DNA of 64,000 nucleotides from CAVZVZ01 sp963778895. Its GTDB lineage: Bacteria > Actinomycetota > Acidimicrobiia > Acidimicrobiales > Acidimicrobilacustridaceae. Position 1 is the stretch's first letter. Each line of letters opens with the position of its first letter. The position numbers and the translations under genes are program-made. The stretch is from positions 930,001 through 994,000 of the forward strand of contig CAVZVZ010000005.1 of the NCBI GenBank assembly GCA_963778895.1. Direction: 5' to 3'. The notes under the pieces were generated by a model. It saw only the letters and a program-made list of their open reading frames with translations. It made no database searches and was not told the DNA's origin. Shown here in pieces: positions 1-8,081 of this stretch.

Positions 1-650
1 GAGAACAGCACGCCCTCGGTGTTCAGATGCACGCCGATGCGATGCAAAGCCGACACGGCATTCGGCGACGTGTACTCAACCCGAGCCGACTCCTCGAGCA
101 GGATGACACCGTCGCCGACGCGGGGCGCTTCCTCACTCAGGGCCTCGGGGCCAGGGAAGGGGAACTCGCCCGACGCGATCATCCGCGCGAAGCGATTGAA
201 GACCTCGACGTAGGTGCGCTCGAGCTCGCCCGGCGGTCGACCGATGGTGGGCGCCGACTCGCGGGCCAGCACGCCGACCGTGTGGCCGCGGTGGCGCACC
301 GGGATGCACAGCTCGCGCACCGCCTCGCGGTGGGTCTCGATCATGACCTCGCCGTCCATGATCTCGCCCAGCTCCAAGCAGCGAGCCACCAAAGGACGCT
401 CGGAGATCTCGACCAGGTCACCAACCCAGTCGCTGCGGTACAGGGTCTGGCCGGTGGTCGGCCGGATCTGGCCCAGCACCACGAGCCCGGAGGGACGGTG
501 GCTGCGCTCGGGGACCCCCGAGAACAGCATCAGGTCGGCGAAGCACAGGTCGGCCAACAGCCCCCAGGACGCGGTGAGGCGCTGGAGGTGGTCGATCTGT
601 CCGATCGTGAGGGGTGTTCGGAGCCTTGCGAGCTCCGTGAGACTGGCCAT
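1..650 (-). CDS. pdtaS: PdtaS-like sensor histidine kinase, N-terminal part (runs off window)
   Basis: The reading frame starts at ATG 650 and is still open at base 1, giving 216 residues of an N-terminus. The protein begins MASLTELARL and contains ADLCFADLMLF, a P-T-T-G-Q-T stretch and, near the cut, EYTSPNAVSALHRIGVHLNT. These blocks match what I recall of the GAF domain and PAS start of mycobacterial PdtaS. That kinase signals to the RNA-binding antiterminator PdtaR; its HisKA_2/HATPase part would lie outside this window. The gene sits 22 bases downstream of a small zinc-ribbon gene on the same strand and probably shares its transcript. The family call rests on the N-terminal sensory half only. 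Confidence 0.82.
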   Translation of the reverse strand, partial: MASLTELARLRTPLTIGQIDHLQRLTASWGLLADLCFADLMLFSGVPERSHRPSGLVVLGQIRPTTGQTLYRSDWVGDLVEISERPLVARCLELGEIMDGEVMIETHREAVRELCIPVRHRGHTVGVLARESAPTIGRPPGELERTYVEVFNRFARMIASGEFPFPGPEALSEEAPRVGDGVILLEESARVEYTSPNAVSALHRIGVHLNTEGVLF

Positions 651-672
651 CAGCCCGCCAGTCTGCCGCGGG

Positions 673-996
673 TTACCGCCGGTCAGCGTCCTCGTGTTGG
701 CGACGCTGCTTGGTGGCCTCGATCTGGGCTTCGCTGATCTCCCAGTGGAAATGACAGGTCGGGCAATGCAGCAGCATCACTCGTTCCACCAAGTCGAGCC
801 GGTCGATGTAGCCCCAGTCCTCGCATTGCGGACAGAGGGTCGGCCGGTTCCATTCGAGGTCACCCGGTGGTAGTGGCTCTTGCAGTCCGGAAAGGATCTC
901 CTCCGTCAGAGGCGGATCGTTCCAGACCGGTAGTGGAGTCACGTTCGATGCACTCGCCACGGGTGCCTCCGAACGCTTTCGCCGGAACATGGACAT
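673..996 (-). CDS. Small zinc-ribbon protein (107 aa), function unknown
   Basis: Residues about 55-85 hold two CxxC knuckles, CPQC and CPTC, spaced like a single zinc ribbon, with IDRLDL between them. The N-terminus is basic (MSMFRRKRSE) and the middle is proline-rich. A second, longer protein in this window (47932-48513) has the same C-terminal arrangement, CPNC, IDRIDL and CRPC, so the two look like paralogues. A TAGGAT box ends 6 bases before ATG 996, suggesting a leaderless transcript. The kinase gene follows after 22 bases. I do not recognise a named family; nucleic-acid or protein binding is only a guess from the ribbon. Confidence 0.72.
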   Translation of the reverse strand: MSMFRRKRSEAPVASASNVTPLPVWNDPPLTEEILSGLQEPLPPGDLEWNRPTLCPQCEDWGYIDRLDLVERVMLLHCPTCHFHWEISEAQIEATKQRRQHEDADRR

Positions 997-1002
997 GGCG
1001 CC

Positions 1003-1008
1003 ATCCTA
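1003..1008 (-). promoter_or_regulatory. -10 box TAGGAT, leaderless promoter of the zinc-ribbon gene
   Basis: TAGGAT lies on the minus strand with a 6-base spacer to ATG 996, so transcription should begin at or within a base or two of the start codon. There is no Shine-Dalgarno sequence in that spacer. The same layout recurs at many genes in this window. Confidence 0.5.
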
Positions 1009-1101
1009 CGGTGGTCGCGCGCCCACGGAAAGTACTTCGCCGCCGGCCGACGCAATCCCGTCAGATGCTTCTGGCACGCCCGAGTCCGGGCCCTCGAGGC
1101 G

Positions 1102-2286
1102 CTACCGCCAAATGCGCTCGCCGAGACGCAGGAGGCCGGCCAGATCGTAGATGTCGGTCTCGAAGAACGGCGCGTTGGCGACGACCTCGGGCACACGACC
1201 GAGCTCCTTGCGTTGCTCCGCTTCACGCGTGGCGACGACGCGGTAGTTGAGGAAGCTCTCGCCCACCTCGCGCAACACGCGCGCCACATGATCGGCGCCA
1301 CCGAGCCGGGCGTCGGCGACCTCGGACGCGATTGGATCGGCCTTGCGACACAACGTCTCGGCCACGGCGGCGGCGGAGTCGTCGAGGAAGTACGCAGGCA
1401 ACACCTTGTTGAGCACGAGCGCGCCGAGGTGGAAGTCGCGCTCGTCGAGCGCGCTGATGAAGAACTCCGCTTCGCGCACCGGAGCTTCTTCGAGTGTGCT
1501 GACGACGATGAAGGTGGTGCGACGATCCTCGAGCGTGCGAGTGACCGCACGAGCCCGTTCGACGAAGCCGTCGTACATCGTCTGGAACAGGATGAAGAAC
1601 TCCGCGATGTCCTCGAGGAACTGCGAACCAAGAATGCGGTCCGCCACGTTGTAGAACGGCCGCGACGCCGCGTTCACCAACCGCGATCGATAGGGGGTGA
1701 TCAACCATCGGAGCAATCGGCTGCTGAAGAAATCGGCCATGCGTTCGGGCGCTTCGAGGAAGTCGATGGCATTCCGCGTCGGCGGAGTGTCGACGATGAT
1801 CAAGTCGTAGCGGCCCGACACATGGATCTCGTGCAGCCGTTCCATGGCGATGTAGTCGTGGCTCTGCACGAACTTGCCGGTGATGTTCTTGTAGAGCGGG
1901 TTGGCGAGGATGGCATCGCGGGTCTGGGGGTCGGGTGCATGGGTGCGCACCAGCGCGTCCCACGACTCCTTGGTGTCGAGCATGGCGGCGTACAGCTCGC
2001 CGCGTGGGTCGACACCCGCGGCATGGAAGAGCTCGGTGGGTACGCGCCGCTCGACGTTGCCGAACTCCTCCAGGCCCAGCGCAGTGGCCAATCGCTTGGC
2101 CGGGTCGACCGTGAGGACGAGCACCTTGCCGCCGAGCTGCGCGGCCGCCATCGCGCCGGCGGCGGCGGCGGTAGTGGTCTTGCCCACGCCGCCCGAACCG
2201 CACGTTATGACGATCTCTTTGGTGGCCAACAGCTGCTCGAGCGTGCCGGCGATCTCGATGCCGGCGGTTTCTTCGCGGCCGCCCAT
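1102..2286 (-). CDS. ArsA/GET3-family ATPase (394 aa)
   Basis: The Walker A loop is CGSGGVGKTTT at about residues 30-40, followed by LTVDPAKRLATALG, the switch region of the ArsA/GET3 family. VDTPP (Walker B-like) is near residue 165. No cysteine-rich metalloid site is visible, so an arsenite pump role is not supported. Its start ATG shares one base with the stop of the preceding ArsA-like gene (TGATG), so the two are translationally coupled. Adjacent paired ArsA ATPases are a known actinobacterial arrangement (Rv3679/Rv3680 in M. tuberculosis), where the two proteins are thought to work together. Substrate is not readable from sequence. Confidence 0.85.
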   Translation of the reverse strand: MGGREETAGIEIAGTLEQLLATKEIVITCGSGGVGKTTTAAAAGAMAAAQLGGKVLVLTVDPAKRLATALGLEEFGNVERRVPTELFHAAGVDPRGELYAAMLDTKESWDALVRTHAPDPQTRDAILANPLYKNITGKFVQSHDYIAMERLHEIHVSGRYDLIIVDTPPTRNAIDFLEAPERMADFFSSRLLRWLITPYRSRLVNAASRPFYNVADRILGSQFLEDIAEFFILFQTMYDGFVERARAVTRTLEDRRTTFIVVSTLEEAPVREAEFFISALDERDFHLGALVLNKVLPAYFLDDSAAAVAETLCRKADPIASEVADARLGGADHVARVLREVGESFLNYRVVATREAEQRKELGRVPEVVANAPFFETDIYDLAGLLRLGERIWR

Positions 2287-3245
2287 CAGTAACCCAGCTC
2301 CGCGGCCAGTGCTTCGGCCACCGTTCGCGTGGCCCGCACCCCGTGCGTGCGCGTGAACAGGTACGGCACGTAGAGGAGGGGCACGTCGGCGGTCATCTCG
2401 TTGCGCAGTCGGGTGATGTGCTCGGCTCGTGTGCGTCGGAGGGTGACGGCCAGCTCGGCTGCGTCGAGCACCGGTTCGATCGACGATCCCGCGGCGCGCG
2501 ACAGCGCGCCCACCAGCTCGGGCTCACGGAGCCGTTGGAACGTCTCCTCTTCCCCCCGGCCGAACAGCTCGGGGAGGACCTTGTTCACCACCACCGCGGC
2601 CAGATCGACCTCGGTCTCGGTACGAATCCGATCGACCAACTCGAGCGTCTCGGTGACCGGCATCTCCTCGGGCGTGGCGACGATCACTGCGCCGGTGATG
2701 GCCGGGTCCGAGAGAAGGTCGACCATCCAGCGGGTCTGGTCGCGGATGCGTCCGACCTTCACCAACTCGTTGATCGCTTGAGGCGCCGCCAGCTGACCGA
2801 CGATGTGACCCGTGGCCGACGCGTCGACCACGACGAGGTCGTAGTTGTCCTCGCGCACCTCCCACAGGAGCTTGCCGATCGTGAGGATCTCCTTCACGCC
2901 CGGCGCGGCGTTGGCCACGAAGTCGAGGCTGCGGGCGAAGGGGCCGATGCGCGCGAGCAACGGGATCTTCAGCTGCAGCTTCAGGTACTCCTTCAGCGAC
3001 TCCTCGGTGTTCATCGCCATGGCGAAGAGCCCGGGACTCAACTCCTGGGGGCGGAACGTGTTGGGCTCCGCCTCGAAGAAGTCGGCCAAGTTGCCCTTGG
3101 CGTCGACCTCACAGGCCAAGGTGCGCTTGCCGTGGGTCGATGCGAGCAGGGCCAGCGCGGCCGCCATGCTCGTCTTGCCGACCCCACCCTTCCCGGTGAC
3201 GAACAGCAGGCGACGGTCGAGCAGCTCGGTCGGGGCGGGGGCCAT
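2286..3245 (-). CDS. ArsA/GET3-family ATPase, second of pair (319 aa)
   Basis: I take ATG 3245 as the start because the frame upstream of it reads across the neighbouring DUF3107 gene in the wrong phase. The protein opens MAPAPTELLDRRLLFVTG and has the P-loop GKGGVGKTSMAAALA at about residues 18-32, then ACEVDAKGNLADFF. VDASATGH near residue 125 replaces the usual DTAPTGH switch II sequence of metalloid pumps. It precedes the other ArsA-like gene with a one-base overlap and follows DUF3107 by 19 bases. It is probably the partner subunit of the downstream ATPase in a heteromeric pair. Confidence 0.85.
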   Translation of the reverse strand: MAPAPTELLDRRLLFVTGKGGVGKTSMAAALALLASTHGKRTLACEVDAKGNLADFFEAEPNTFRPQELSPGLFAMAMNTEESLKEYLKLQLKIPLLARIGPFARSLDFVANAAPGVKEILTIGKLLWEVREDNYDLVVVDASATGHIVGQLAAPQAINELVKVGRIRDQTRWMVDLLSDPAITGAVIVATPEEMPVTETLELVDRIRTETEVDLAAVVVNKVLPELFGRGEEETFQRLREPELVGALSRAAGSSIEPVLDAAELAVTLRRTRAEHITRLRNEMTADVPLLYVPYLFTRTHGVRATRTVAEALAAELGY

Positions 3246-3264
3246 GAGAATCTGTGCCCTGGGG

Positions 3265-3498
3265 CTAGCTCCCGAAGCCGATGCGGCGGTCGCTCTCGGG
3301 GCTACCGAGCTCGACGTAGGCGATCCGCTCGCTGGCCACGCCGACCTGGCGACCATGACGATCGGTGAGCCACAACACGGCCGAGCTGTCGGAGAGCGCC
3401 GCGTCGACGGACTTTCGGATCTCGTCGGGGTCGGCATCGTGCGGCAGCTCGACGTCGATCTCCTTCATCGTGTGGATCACACCGATGCGAACGTCCAC
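3265..3498 (-). CDS. DUF3107 family protein (77 aa)
   Basis: The protein runs from VDVRIGVIHTMKEIDVEL to IAYVELGSPESDRRIGFGS. That fits DUF3107, small proteins (about 70-80 residues) conserved across actinobacteria and ending in an IAYVE(I/L)G....VGFG signature. The GTG start at 3498 is fixed by a perfect AGGAGG at 3503-3508, seven bases upstream; the longer frame on the same phase lies inside mrp. The gene sits between mrp and the ArsA pair, all on one strand with gaps of 19-49 bases, so it is likely one operon. No function is established for the family that I can name with confidence. Confidence 0.82.
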   Translation of the reverse strand: MDVRIGVIHTMKEIDVELPHDADPDEIRKSVDAALSDSSAVLWLTDRHGRQVGVASERIAYVELGSPESDRRIGFGS

Positions 3499-3547
3499 GG
3501 ATCCTCCTGAGGGGTGCAGCTTGGCTGGGGTAAGGGCCTGGTCAGGC

Positions 3548-4690
3548 TCAGCTGAGCTTGAGCTCTGGATGGTAACGGCGCGTGGGCGCGAGCTCGACGT
3601 CGACCCGCTCGGCCAGCACGCGGAAGGCCTGCGACGCCTCTGCGTCGGGATCGACGGCCACGATCGGCCGACCAGCGTCGCCGCCGGCTCGCAGCTCGGG
3701 AACGAGCGGGATCTGCCCGAGCAGCGGCACTTCCAGCCGCTCGGCGAGCTCGGCGCCGCCGCCGGCACCGAACAGCTCGTAGCGCTTGCCGTCGTCGGCT
3801 TCGAACCACGACATGTTCTCGATTACGCCCTTCACCTCGAGGTGCACCTTCTCGGCCATGAAGCCGGCGCGTTGGGCGACGCGTTGGGCGGCGGGCTGTG
3901 GCGTGGTGACCACATAGACCTCGGCGCGGGGCAGGAACTGCGAGAGCGACAGCGCGATGTCGCCCGTGCCGGGTGGAAGATCGATCACGAGGAAATCGGG
4001 GTCGTCCCAGAAGACATCGGTGAGGAATTGCTCGAGCGCCTTGTGCAGCATCGGGCCCCGCCAGATGACGGGCTGGTCGTCTTCGACGAAGAACCCCATC
4101 GAGATGCAGCGCACCCCGAAGCTCTCCGGCGGCACGAGCATCTCGTCGATGATCACCGGCGGCCGGTTGATGCCGAGCATGCGCGGGATCGAGAAACCCC
4201 AGACGTCGGCGTCGATGATGGCCACCGAGCGACCGCGCTCGGCCAACGCCACACCGAGGTTGGTGGTGACCGATGACTTCCCCACACCGCCCTTGCCCGA
4301 CGCGATCAACAACACGCGGGTCCTCGATGACGGATCGGCAAACGGAATGGTGCGACCCTCGGCGTGGCCGTGCGAAGGCTGACTACCAGCGGTCGCGCTC
4401 GGGTCGCCGTGCAGCTTCCGTCGCAGCACCTCGCGCTCTTCATCGGTCATCACGGTGAAGTCGAGGGCGACCTCGTCGACATCGGCCAGCGCGGTCACGG
4501 CTTCATCGACGCGACGGGTGATCTCGTTGCGCAGCGGGCACCCCGCCACCGTCAGCGCGATGAGCACATCGACCTTGGCCCCGTCGACGCGGACCTCGCG
4601 CACCATGTCGAGCTCGACGATGCTGCGATGCAGCTCCGGGTCCTCGACGGGACGGAGCGCCTCGACGACCTCGGACTCAGTTACGGACAT
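3548..4690 (-). CDS. mrp: Mrp/ApbC-type Fe-S cluster carrier ATPase (380 aa)
   Basis: Residues 1-90 form a MIP18/DUF59 domain (VVEALRPVEDPELHRSIVEL, then VAGCPLRN), and residues about 125-370 a ParA/Mrp ATPase with the deviant Walker A ASGKGGVGKSSVTTNL and DLPPGTGD. This is the bacterial Nbp35/Mrp architecture that binds and transfers Fe-S clusters. The CxxC pair that bridges the cluster in E. coli Mrp is absent: after IENMSWF the sequence reads EADDGKRYELFG. The gene diverges from a SufR-like regulator and a cysteine desulfurase, which supports an Fe-S role. GGAG lies six bases before ATG 4690, so this transcript, unlike many here, has a leader of roughly 50 bases. Confidence 0.9.
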   Translation of the reverse strand: MSVTESEVVEALRPVEDPELHRSIVELDMVREVRVDGAKVDVLIALTVAGCPLRNEITRRVDEAVTALADVDEVALDFTVMTDEEREVLRRKLHGDPSATAGSQPSHGHAEGRTIPFADPSSRTRVLLIASGKGGVGKSSVTTNLGVALAERGRSVAIIDADVWGFSIPRMLGINRPPVIIDEMLVPPESFGVRCISMGFFVEDDQPVIWRGPMLHKALEQFLTDVFWDDPDFLVIDLPPGTGDIALSLSQFLPRAEVYVVTTPQPAAQRVAQRAGFMAEKVHLEVKGVIENMSWFEADDGKRYELFGAGGGAELAERLEVPLLGQIPLVPELRAGGDAGRPIVAVDPDAEASQAFRVLAERVDVELAPTRRYHPELKLS

Positions 4691-4745
4691 CCATGCTCCA
4701 GACCAGCGGGGGTTTTCGGGACTTCGGAATTTCCCCTACGGCGGT

Positions 4746-4758
4746 AGGTAGAATACCT
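4746..4758. promoter_or_regulatory. Palindromic operator over overlapping divergent -10 boxes (mrp / sufR-like)
   Basis: AGGTA-GAA-TACCT is a perfect inverted repeat. On the plus strand it contains TAGAAT (4749-4754), six bases before the GTG at 4761, giving a leaderless promoter for the regulator. On the minus strand it contains TATTCT (4750-4755), a -10 box for mrp. A dimeric repressor bound here would shut both promoters. The SufR-like protein encoded next door is the natural candidate, by inference only. Confidence 0.5.
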
Positions 4759-4760
4759 GC

Positions 4761-5474
4761 GTGTCCGGGCCACCCCTCACGCCGACCGAGTTCTCCTCCG
4801 CAGTCAGTGCGATCTCGGCCGCGTTCGGCGACCCGACCCGACGAGACATCTTCCTCTTCGCTCGCGCCCAGGACGGTGTCACCGCCGCCGAAGTCGCCGA
4901 TCAGTTCGCGCTGCATCCCAACGTCGCTCGCCATCATCTCGACAAGCTCGCCGGTGGCGGATATCTCGAAGTCGCCGTTCCCCGTGACGGTCGCAGTGGC
5001 GCCGGTCGACCATCGAAGCACTATCGCGTGGCCGCGCCCGACGACGAGCTGGCCATCCCGGTACGCCACGACGACCTCCTCGTGATGTTGCTCGGGCGCA
5101 CGCTGGCGCTGTTACCGCCCGACACGGCCGCGGCGATGGCCGAGGAAGTCGGCGTCGAGTACGGCCGCGTCATGGCCAAGTCGATGGGGCCGACCGACGA
5201 CCATCAACGGTCGTTCCGCGCCGCCATCGCCGCGGTAGCCGACGCCTTGACCGCGCATGGGTTCGCCGCCCACGCCGAGAAGCGCAACAACGAGCTGCGC
5301 ATCGTCTCGGAGCATTGCCCCTTCGGCGACGCGGTGCGCGAGAACCCCGTGATCTGTGCCGTCGACCGCGGCCTCGTCAAAGGCATGCTGGCCGAGATCT
5401 ACGGCGACGCCACCACCGAGCTCGAAGCGTCGAAGGCGATCGGTGACGACGTCTGTGTCACGAGTGTCCACTAG
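4761..5474 (+). CDS. SufR-like winged-helix regulator with C-terminal cysteine cluster (237 aa)
   Basis: Residues about 20-80 are an ArsR/SufR-type winged helix (AFGDPTRRDIFLFARAQDG, then LHPNVARHHLDKL with a GRPSKHYRV wing). The C-terminal part holds Cys186 in HCPFGDA, Cys199 in PVICAVDRG and Cys232 in DDVCVTSV. The first two are separated by 12 residues, the spacing of the first cluster cysteines of cyanobacterial SufR. I infer that it binds an Fe-S cluster and senses cluster status. It is divergent from mrp, a palindrome covers both promoters, and its last 11 bases overlap a cysteine desulfurase gene, so the locus is an Fe-S homeostasis unit. The GTG start is leaderless. Confidence 0.8.
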   Translation: MSGPPLTPTEFSSAVSAISAAFGDPTRRDIFLFARAQDGVTAAEVADQFALHPNVARHHLDKLAGGGYLEVAVPRDGRSGAGRPSKHYRVAAPDDELAIPVRHDDLLVMLLGRTLALLPPDTAAAMAEEVGVEYGRVMAKSMGPTDDHQRSFRAAIAAVADALTAHGFAAHAEKRNNELRIVSEHCPFGDAVRENPVICAVDRGLVKGMLAEIYGDATTELEASKAIGDDVCVTSVH

Positions 5475-6620
5475 GTCCTCGTTCGCGGAGCGAAGGTCGT
5501 ATCTAGATCACGCATCGACTTCACCGCTTCGTCCGCAGGCCGCGGGAGCGATGATCCGGTGGTTGGAGCAACCGCACGGCGATCCCAGCCGCATCCACGC
5601 CGAGGGCATGACCGCACGCGTCGCGATCGAAGAAGCGCGCGAGCAAGTCGCGGCGTTCTTCGGGGCTCGATCGCGCGAGGTCGTGTTCACCAGCGGCGCG
5701 ACCGAGGCCATCGCGTCGGCCACCTGGGGTGCCAGCGACCGCGGACACCGCATGGTCCTGTCGCCCGTCGAGCACTCGGCCGCACGCGAGGCGTCGACCA
5801 TGTTCATGGGGCGCGCCGGTGGTGAGGTGGTCGAGGTTCCCGTCGACGAACTCGGGCGCGTCGACGTCGAGGCCATCGCGGCAGCGATCGACGAGCACAC
5901 CGCACTCGTGCACCTGCAATGGGGAAACCACGAAGTCGGAACCGTGCAGCCCGTTCGAAGAGGTAGCCGCGCTGTGCCGCGAACACGGCGTTCTGCTGCA
6001 CGTCGATGCCGCCCAAGCGAATGGTCACATCGCGATCGACTTCCGAGCGCTCGGTGCCGATCTGATGTCGGTGAGCGCCCACAAGTTCGGCGGCCCACCC
6101 GGGATCGGAGCACTGCTGGTGCGCCGAGGATTGCGTATCCAACCGCTGCTCGTCGGTGGCGATCAGGAACGAGCACGGCGCGCCGGGTTCGAGAACGTCC
6201 CCGCCATCGTCGGTTTCGGCGCAGCATGTGAGGCCCTCGACGACGGCACGCTGGCTGCGGAGATACGACGACGCCCGCCGACGCACCGACACGATCCTCG
6301 CCGCGGCGACCCAAATCGAAGGCGTCACTCCCTACGGCGACACCGTCGACCGGCTGCCGCACCTCGTGTGCCTCGGCATCGCCGACATCGAGCCCCAGGC
6401 CGTGCTGCTCGGACTCGACCAAGCCGGCATCGCCGCCCACTCGGGCAGCGCCTGCTCGTCCGAAGCCCTCGAGCCCTCACCGGTTCTCGAAGCCATGGGC
6501 GTCGACGCCCACCGGTCGCTCCGCATTTCCGTCGGCTGGAACACCACCGACGACGACATCGCGGCGCTGACGAAGAACCTGCCCGAAGTAATCGGCAGAC
6601 TCCGTCAGCTGGCGCGATAA
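5464..6620 (+). CDS. Cysteine desulfurase (class V aminotransferase), two frameshifts
   Basis: Three consecutive reading frames spell one NifS/IscS-type enzyme. The first runs from GTG 5464 (YLDHASTSPLR, FTSGATEAIA) to about 5953. The second carries LHVDAAQANGH and SVSAHKFGGPPGIGAL, with the PLP-binding Lys in HKFGG, to about 6258. The third carries HSGSACSSEALEPS, where the Cys is the catalytic persulfide residue, to the stop at 6618-6620. All hallmark residues survive, so the two shifts are more likely sequencing indels than decay. The start overlaps the upstream regulator by 11 bases. The product would mobilise sulfur from cysteine for Fe-S assembly, matching the neighbouring Mrp carrier and SufR-like regulator. 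Confidence 0.85.
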
Positions 6621-6781
6621 CCGTCAGTCCTGATCGCGGCCCTTCTATTCAGTTTTCAAAGATCAACTGTGGGACACCGTTTGATCCGTTGTGGTCGGTG
6701 TCGGCGCCTCATCGCTACGACTTGGAGTCGGGGGCGAGAGGAGGTGCGAGGGCCGCTCGGCGTGACCGTCCCGTAAGGACG

Positions 6782-7974
6782 TCAGGCACTCAGCGGGAGT
6801 TCCTGTTCGGGTAAGCCCCGGCCGCGAGGCCGCAGTTGGTCCGCGGTCGGTTTCCACCCTTTGTGTTCTCGACGATGATGGTGTTTGCACGACACCCGCA
6901 ACTCGTCGAGGCGGGTGTGATGGGTCCGAGCCCATTCGAAGACGTGATGCACATCCACGAAATCGGTGGAATCACAGCCCACGACCTCGCACTTGATGCC
7001 CCAGAACTCGAGCACGGTGCGTTGATGGGCCGTGGTCTGTCGTTTCAAGTGCGTCACGTTCTGGACGTCGACGCCGTCTTTGATCACGATCGCCATCGCC
7101 GCGTCACCGAACAGTTCGCGCACGGTCGACACCGGTACGGGTCCGACCCCGCGGATCTCACAGGTCTCGCCGGACTCGACCTCACCCCGACGCAGCGCTG
7201 GCGCGTCGACGACCACGATCACTTTGACGTTGCTGTTCTTCTCCCGGCGGCACCGTCGACGCCGCCGGCCGCGGCGGCTTGGGCCATGGCCACGAACCCG
7301 TCGGCCTGATAGGGCGGCATGGGACTCGACCCGCCCTTCCTGCTTGGCTTGCTTGAAGGCCTGATCGGTGAAGGGCCGCAATGCGGCCACGATCGCCGGC
7401 CCCGACCACCGCGCGTGCCGGAGTACGACAGCCGGAACGTGCCGTCGGTGTCGACACCCATCCGCAGCCGACGCCGCTCATGAATACGCCGCTGGCGACC
7501 TTCCTCGTCATCCACCGCTTGAGCCCGCCGCGACTCGTTGCGCAACTCCCGCAGCGAATCCGTCGCGGCCGTGCCCAACAACACCTGCTCGGACTTCGGA
7601 TCGGCGGTCGCGCCGGCCACCACCTCACGCGCCTGCTGATCCGACAGGCGCCCGGCCCGGAAGCGCCTCGGTCGTGGCCGGCAGATCGTCGAGCTGCTCG
7701 ACCATCTCGCAACTTGGCTTTGGCCTCGGCAATCGAGGTACCGATCCGCCGCGCCAACCAATGCGCCGCCGACCGATCCGCACTGCCCTCGCGCCACGCA
7801 TCGGTCTCGGCCACCCGCGCCGCGAACAACGTCTCCGCCGCGCTGGCCAACCGCTTCACGTCCGACAACACGTCCAACATGGCCAACGCATCCCCACCGA
7901 GAACACACCCGGCTCCACATCGGCCACCCACGCCCGCCAGATCCCTTCCTCGTCACATCCGCCGCTACGAACAT
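6782..7974 (-). pseudogene. DUF222-HNH endonuclease (13E12-repeat type), multiply frameshifted
   Basis: Fragments in all three minus frames assemble into one protein. An N-terminal DUF222 part contains DALAMLDVLSDVKRLAS and ETDAWREGSADRSAAHWLAR. A middle part contains FRAGRLSDQQAREVVAGAT. The C-terminal HNH part has CEVVGCDSTDFVDVHHVFEW and SCKHHHRREHKGW, with the Cys pairs and His-His-Asn/His core of the HNH fold. At least five frameshifts occur within 1.2 kb, more than in neighbouring genes, so either real decay or local read errors are possible. ATG 7974 is preferred because a TACACT box lies just upstream and a LexA-type box spans the start. Such genes are common, often multicopy, in actinobacteria. 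Confidence 0.75.
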
Positions 7975-7981
7975 GTGTTCG
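7968..7981. promoter_or_regulatory. LexA-type SOS box CGAAC-N4-GTTCG at the HNH gene start
   Basis: CGAACATGTGTTCG is an exact match to the inner part of the Gram-positive/mycobacterial SOS box (CGAAC, four bases, GTTCG), with CGAACA and TGTTCG as perfect arms. It spans the ATG at 7974 and abuts the -10 box at 7982-7987, where a bound LexA dimer would block initiation. Confidence 0.62.
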
Positions 7982-7987
7982 AGTGTA
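7982..7987 (-). promoter_or_regulatory. -10 box TACACT of the HNH gene
   Basis: TACACT on the minus strand ends 7 bases before ATG 7974, giving a leaderless transcript beginning inside the SOS box. Confidence 0.45.
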
Positions 7988-8081
7988 GCGGTTCGGCGCA
8001 CCGCTGCGGCAACCGCTATTTCGCAGTTTTATTCGCCGACTACAGAAGTGTCGGAATCCGACACACACGACGTGAAGCGCG

